From SIG455 sp045646385 (GTDB taxonomy: Bacteria > Bacillota > Clostridia > UMGS1810): 64,000 nt of DNA. This document shows positions 61,109 through 64,000 of the stretch, in pieces. The notes beneath the pieces were generated by a model that made no database searches, had not been told where the DNA came from, and was given only the letters and a program-made list of their open reading frames with translations. The DNA is taken from the NCBI GenBank assembly GCA_045646385.1, contig JAZRKQ010000002.1, positions 62,001-126,000 of the forward strand, read 5' to 3'. Every line of letters starts with the position of its first letter. Position 1 is the first letter of the stretch. The position numbers and the translations under genes were made by a program.

Positions 61109-62110
61109 TTATTTTATGTCATCTGCATTTACAGTTTTGTGACCGGCAGATTTAAAAAGTCTGTTTTTAACCGCAAGACCTATTCCGCCCTCGTCAGCAA
61201 ACTCTGCATATACAGTATTAACTCCGTGTTCGTCAAATAACCTTAAGTTATAGAAAAGTCCGTTTGCATACTCCTCCATACTGTTGCCTGCATTTATAAC
61301 GTATGCACCGTTATATGTGCCGCCTTTGTAGGTAAGCACGCCTACACCATCGTTTATCCTGCTTTCAATGTACTTTCTGACATTATCTTTACTGCCCATA
61401 ACCACAGTAACGTCTGCCTTTGGTGCGTAATGCTTATATTTCATACCGGGGCTTTTGGGTTTATCGGTTTCTTTCAGTATGCCTTTATTTATGATTATAT
61501 TTGGAACAACCTCTTTTAACTCTTCGTACGTAATCTTACCGGGACGAAGAATTTCAGGTACATCTCCGCTTACGTCAACTACGGTGGACTCCAATCCAAC
61601 CTCACTTGCACCGCCGTCTATTATATAATCCACCCTGCCGTTCATATCGTCTATAACGTGCCGTGCAACGGTGGGACTCGGACTGCCCGAAAGATTTGCA
61701 GACGGTGCAGCAATAAAGCAACCGCTTTTTTCGATAAGTTCGTGCGCCATGGGGTTAGACGGCATTCTGATTGCCACAGTGTCAAGACCGGCAGTAACAA
61801 CTCCCCCAACAAGGTCGGACTTTTTCATAATAAGCGTTAAACAACCGGGGAAAAATGCGTCCATAAGTTTTTTTGCATCTTCGCTTTGATAAGATGTTAA
61901 TTTGTATACATCTTCAATATTCGCTATATGCACTATCAAAGGATTATCGGCAGGTCTGCCTTTTGCGGCAAATATTGAACGTACTGCATCGTCATTTAAA
62001 GCATCTGCGCCAAGCCCGTAAACAGTTTCCGTAGGAAATACCACCGTTCCGCCGTTCTTAATACATTGCGCCGCTTCGTCAATATTGTCTGCCGTTATTA
62101 TTTTTGTCAT
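61109..62110 (-). CDS. tsaC: L-threonylcarbamoyladenylate synthase
   Basis: TsaC/Sua5 makes threonylcarbamoyl-AMP, the substrate used by TsaD. The 333-residue protein has the YrdC domain (GGTVVFPTETVYGLGADA, the KGRPADNPL segment, and SANLSGSPSPT) and the extra Sua5 C-terminal domain (from about residue 205), which includes SPGMKYKHYAP, so it is the long form. It follows prfA after 12 bases. Confidence 0.96.
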   Translation of the reverse strand: MTKIITADNIDEAAQCIKNGGTVVFPTETVYGLGADALNDDAVRSIFAAKGRPADNPLIVHIANIEDVYKLTSYQSEDAKKLMDAFFPGCLTLIMKKSDLVGGVVTAGLDTVAIRMPSNPMAHELIEKSGCFIAAPSANLSGSPSPTVARHVIDDMNGRVDYIIDGGASEVGLESTVVDVSGDVPEILRPGKITYEELKEVVPNIIINKGILKETDKPKSPGMKYKHYAPKADVTVVMGSKDNVRKYIESRINDGVGVLTYKGGTYNGAYVINAGNSMEEYANGLFYNLRLFDEHGVNTVYAEFADEGGIGLAVKNRLFKSAGHKTVNADDIK

Positions 62111-62122
62111 AACAAAACTTCC

Positions 62123-63196
62123 TTACTCGTTTTCGCTGAGTTTGAGTTTTTCGCTCTGGTCAGTTGTAATAAGTGCGTCTATAATCTCGTTTAAATCGCC
62201 GTTTAAAACAGCGTCAAGTTTATGAAGTGTAAGACCTATTCTGTGGTCTGTTACTCTGCCCTGAGGATAGTTGTAGGTGCGGATACGCTCGGATCTGTCG
62301 CCCGTGCCGACCTGACTTTTACGCTCTGCAGAAATTGCGTCGTTGTGTTCCTGAAGAGCCTTGTCGTAAATTCTGGAACGAAGAATCTTCATCGCTTTAT
62401 CTTTGTTTTTATGCTGAGATTTTTCGTCCTGACACGAAACCACAATGCCCGTGGGAATATGAGTAATGCGCACCGCCGAGTCGGTGGTGTTTACACACTG
62501 TCCGCCCGGTCCGCCTGCGCGGAAAACGTCTATTCTTAAATCGTTTGCGTTAATTTCAACCTCTACATCTTCAACCTCAGGCAAAACTGCAACAGTAACT
62601 GTTGATGTGTGAATTCTGCCACCCGACTCGGTTGATGGAATACGCTGTACTCTGTGTACGCCGCTTTCAAACTTCAATTTGCTGTAAGCACCTGCGCCGT
62701 TAATGGAAAAAGAGATTTCTTTAAATCCGCCGAGTTCGGTTTCGTTAGACGATAAAATCTCAACACCCCAGCGATTCATTTCAGCATACATAGAATACAT
62801 TCTGAAAAGTGTTCCGGCAAAAAGTGCCGCTTCGTCACCGCCTGCGCCGCCGCGTATTTCTACGATAACGTTTTTATCATCATTAGGGTCTTTCGGCAGA
62901 AGCAATATTTTAAGTTCCTCTTCTACCAACACAATTTTATCCTTACACTCGGCAAGGTCTGCCTCTATAAGTTCTTTGAAATCTTTATCCACATCGCTGC
63001 CAAGCATTTCCTTTGCTTCGTCAATATCGCTTTTAAGTTTGTTATACTCTCTGTATTTATTAACTATCGGCGTAATATCGGAATGTTCTTTGCAAAGTTT
63101 GCGCCATTGGTCCTGATCTGCAATTATTTCAGGGTCGCTGATTTTATTTTCTAAATCGGCAAATCGTTCTTCTAAAAACGATAATTTGTCAAACAT
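62123..63196 (-). CDS. prfA: Peptide chain release factor 1
   Basis: RF1 terminates translation at UAA and UAG. The 357-residue protein has the catalytic GGQ in AGGPGGQCVNT near residue 230 and the stop-codon-reading PST (PXT type) in RIPSTESGGRIHTST, which distinguishes RF1 from RF2. The prmC methyltransferase gene, often next to prfA, is not adjacent here. It is the first gene of a run that continues into tsaC. Confidence 0.98.
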   Translation of the reverse strand: MFDKLSFLEERFADLENKISDPEIIADQDQWRKLCKEHSDITPIVNKYREYNKLKSDIDEAKEMLGSDVDKDFKELIEADLAECKDKIVLVEEELKILLLPKDPNDDKNVIVEIRGGAGGDEAALFAGTLFRMYSMYAEMNRWGVEILSSNETELGGFKEISFSINGAGAYSKLKFESGVHRVQRIPSTESGGRIHTSTVTVAVLPEVEDVEVEINANDLRIDVFRAGGPGGQCVNTTDSAVRITHIPTGIVVSCQDEKSQHKNKDKAMKILRSRIYDKALQEHNDAISAERKSQVGTGDRSERIRTYNYPQGRVTDHRIGLTLHKLDAVLNGDLNEIIDALITTDQSEKLKLSENE

Positions 63197-63350
63197 TTAT
63201 CCACCTCAAAAGTCATTAAAGGTTACATTTCACCTTTTAATTTATTGTACCATAACTTATATAAAAAATAAAGGCTTTTTTTACGTTTTAACCTTAGTGT
63301 AATATTTGGATTGTTTTTTTGACATTAATGTTACATACAAATGCGTTTTA

Positions 63351-63379
63351 TTGACATATACAACAGAATATTATACATT
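63351..63379 (+). promoter_or_regulatory. SigA-type promoter of the partial surface-protein gene
   Basis: A perfect TTGACA (63351-63356) and TACATT (63374-63379) are 17 bases apart, 24 bases before the start codon. The rest of the 63197-63403 gap holds no gene that I can see. Confidence 0.7.
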
Positions 63380-63403
63380 GATTTTACAAAGGAGGCGTTT
63401 TAT

Positions 63404-64000
63404 ATGAAAAAATTACTTACATTTTTGCTATGCTTTATACTGACCGCAACTACAGTTTGCGCTGCACCCGACGGAATGTGGGCACAGCCTACTGATATAA
63501 AAGTAATTATGCACGGCAAAGAAATACCCTCGTGCGCAGTTAATAACTCTATGTATATAGCGGCTGACGACCTTGGCGAATACGGATACACAGTTACTTA
63601 TGTTGACGAGGTACGCACTCTGTTTGTTAATAAAACGCACGAGCCGTCGGATATTATGCCCGAGCCGTGTAATGTAGGCGAAGCACAGGCGACCGATATT
63701 CATGTAATGCTCAATGGTGAGTTATTATATAAAAACGATACCTTTGCCGCAAACGGAAAGATGTATATATGCGCAAATGCAATTACACACTATATTGGCG
63801 GACAAAATATGAATGATACTGGCATACCGAGATACAAATACAACATTATGCCTAAATGGGACGGAGAAAACCGTATTTATTATATAGACGATGCTCCCCT
63901 GCCCTCTAAGGAGGAACAGATAGCATATTTTCTTTCTTATAATGGTAACAGAGAAGAATATTCTACATTTTTAAGTTTTACAGAAACCCGATTGCAAGGA
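63404..64000 (+). CDS. Secreted protein with copper-amine-oxidase-N-like repeats (partial)
   Basis: A clear AAAGGAGGCG precedes the ATG. The frame stays open for 199 codons to the window end. A signal peptide ends near residue 21 (VCAAPDG). Two repeats resemble the copper-amine-oxidase N-terminal-like domain of clostridial surface proteins: IKVIMHGKEI to VRTLFVNKT (about residues 32-77) and IHVMLNGELLYK to AITHYIGG (about 95-130). A segment after residue 160 is new. The missing C-terminal part leaves the function open. Confidence 0.75.
   Translation, partial: MKKLLTFLLCFILTATTVCAAPDGMWAQPTDIKVIMHGKEIPSCAVNNSMYIAADDLGEYGYTVTYVDEVRTLFVNKTHEPSDIMPEPCNVGEAQATDIHVMLNGELLYKNDTFAANGKMYICANAITHYIGGQNMNDTGIPRYKYNIMPKWDGENRIYYIDDAPLPSKEEQIAYFLSYNGNREEYSTFLSFTETRLQG

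Overview
The window looks like a chromosomal segment of a low-GC, Gram-positive, anaerobic, spore-forming member of the Clostridia. The reasons are a Firmicutes-type ribosomal super-operon, spoIIID, a spoIVFA/spoIVFB-like pair, a SpoIIM-like gene, an HPr carrying both His15 and Ser46, zinc-binding forms of S14 and L36, an S-layer (SLH) protein, tRNA genes without an encoded CCA, and radical-SAM enzymes such as HemZ. No phage, insertion sequence, CRISPR array or obvious genomic island was seen. Most of the window is housekeeping.

Layout. 1-4700 (+): yqeK, an LCP cell-wall ligase, rsfS and leuS, in one operon. 4733-14729 (-): a zinc-ribbon membrane protein, then recG, an SbcD-like nuclease, hemZ, a metallo-beta-lactamase hydrolase, the (p)ppGpp enzyme Rel, and recJ. 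14872-18571: a DUF554 membrane protein, spoIIID, a small sigma factor with a membrane anti-sigma-like partner, a small secreted protein behind a palindromic leader, a small helix-turn-helix protein behind a hairpin, and a small conserved protein. 18706-28881 (-): queH, gatCAB, ligA, two radical-SAM-associated genes, and the M50/M23 pair resembling spoIVFB/spoIVFA. 28985-30061 (+): a ComEC-like lipoprotein hydrolase and a DUF3006 protein. 30123-45977 (-): the S10-spc-alpha ribosomal super-operon from rpsJ to rplQ, with secY, adk, map, infA and rpoA, behind a structured leader and a strong promoter. 46354-52382 (-): a SpoIIM-like protein, proC, HU and the potABCD polyamine importer. 52675-55028: a lone CAU tRNA, an unusual multi-domain lipoprotein (+), and a five-tRNA operon (-; Val, Asp, Phe, Gly, Cys). 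55284-57159: HPr (+), RNase M5 and L-lactate dehydrogenase (-). 57276-63196 (-): an SLH surface protein, then tsaD, rimI, an arginine-phosphatase-like gene, tsaC and prfA. 63404-end (+): a secreted protein cut by the window edge.

How the genes work together. Translation dominates: ribosomal proteins, LeuRS, GatCAB, six tRNAs, TsaC/TsaD (t6A), QueH (queuosine), RimI, RF1, RsfS and RNase M5. DNA repair (RecG, RecJ, LigA, SbcD-like), the stringent response and sporulation control follow. I see no clear large undescribed system. The best candidates for new biology are the lipoprotein at 52918-54366, which has a half-size solute-binding domain and a SPOR-like tail; the sigma/anti-sigma/secreted-protein group at 16000-17890; and several near-perfect palindromes that overlap ribosome-binding sites or lie between genes without terminator features. 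Domain names rest on recognition of motifs by eye; no search was run. Start codons were adjusted where a Shine-Dalgarno site pointed to a different codon from the longest open frame.
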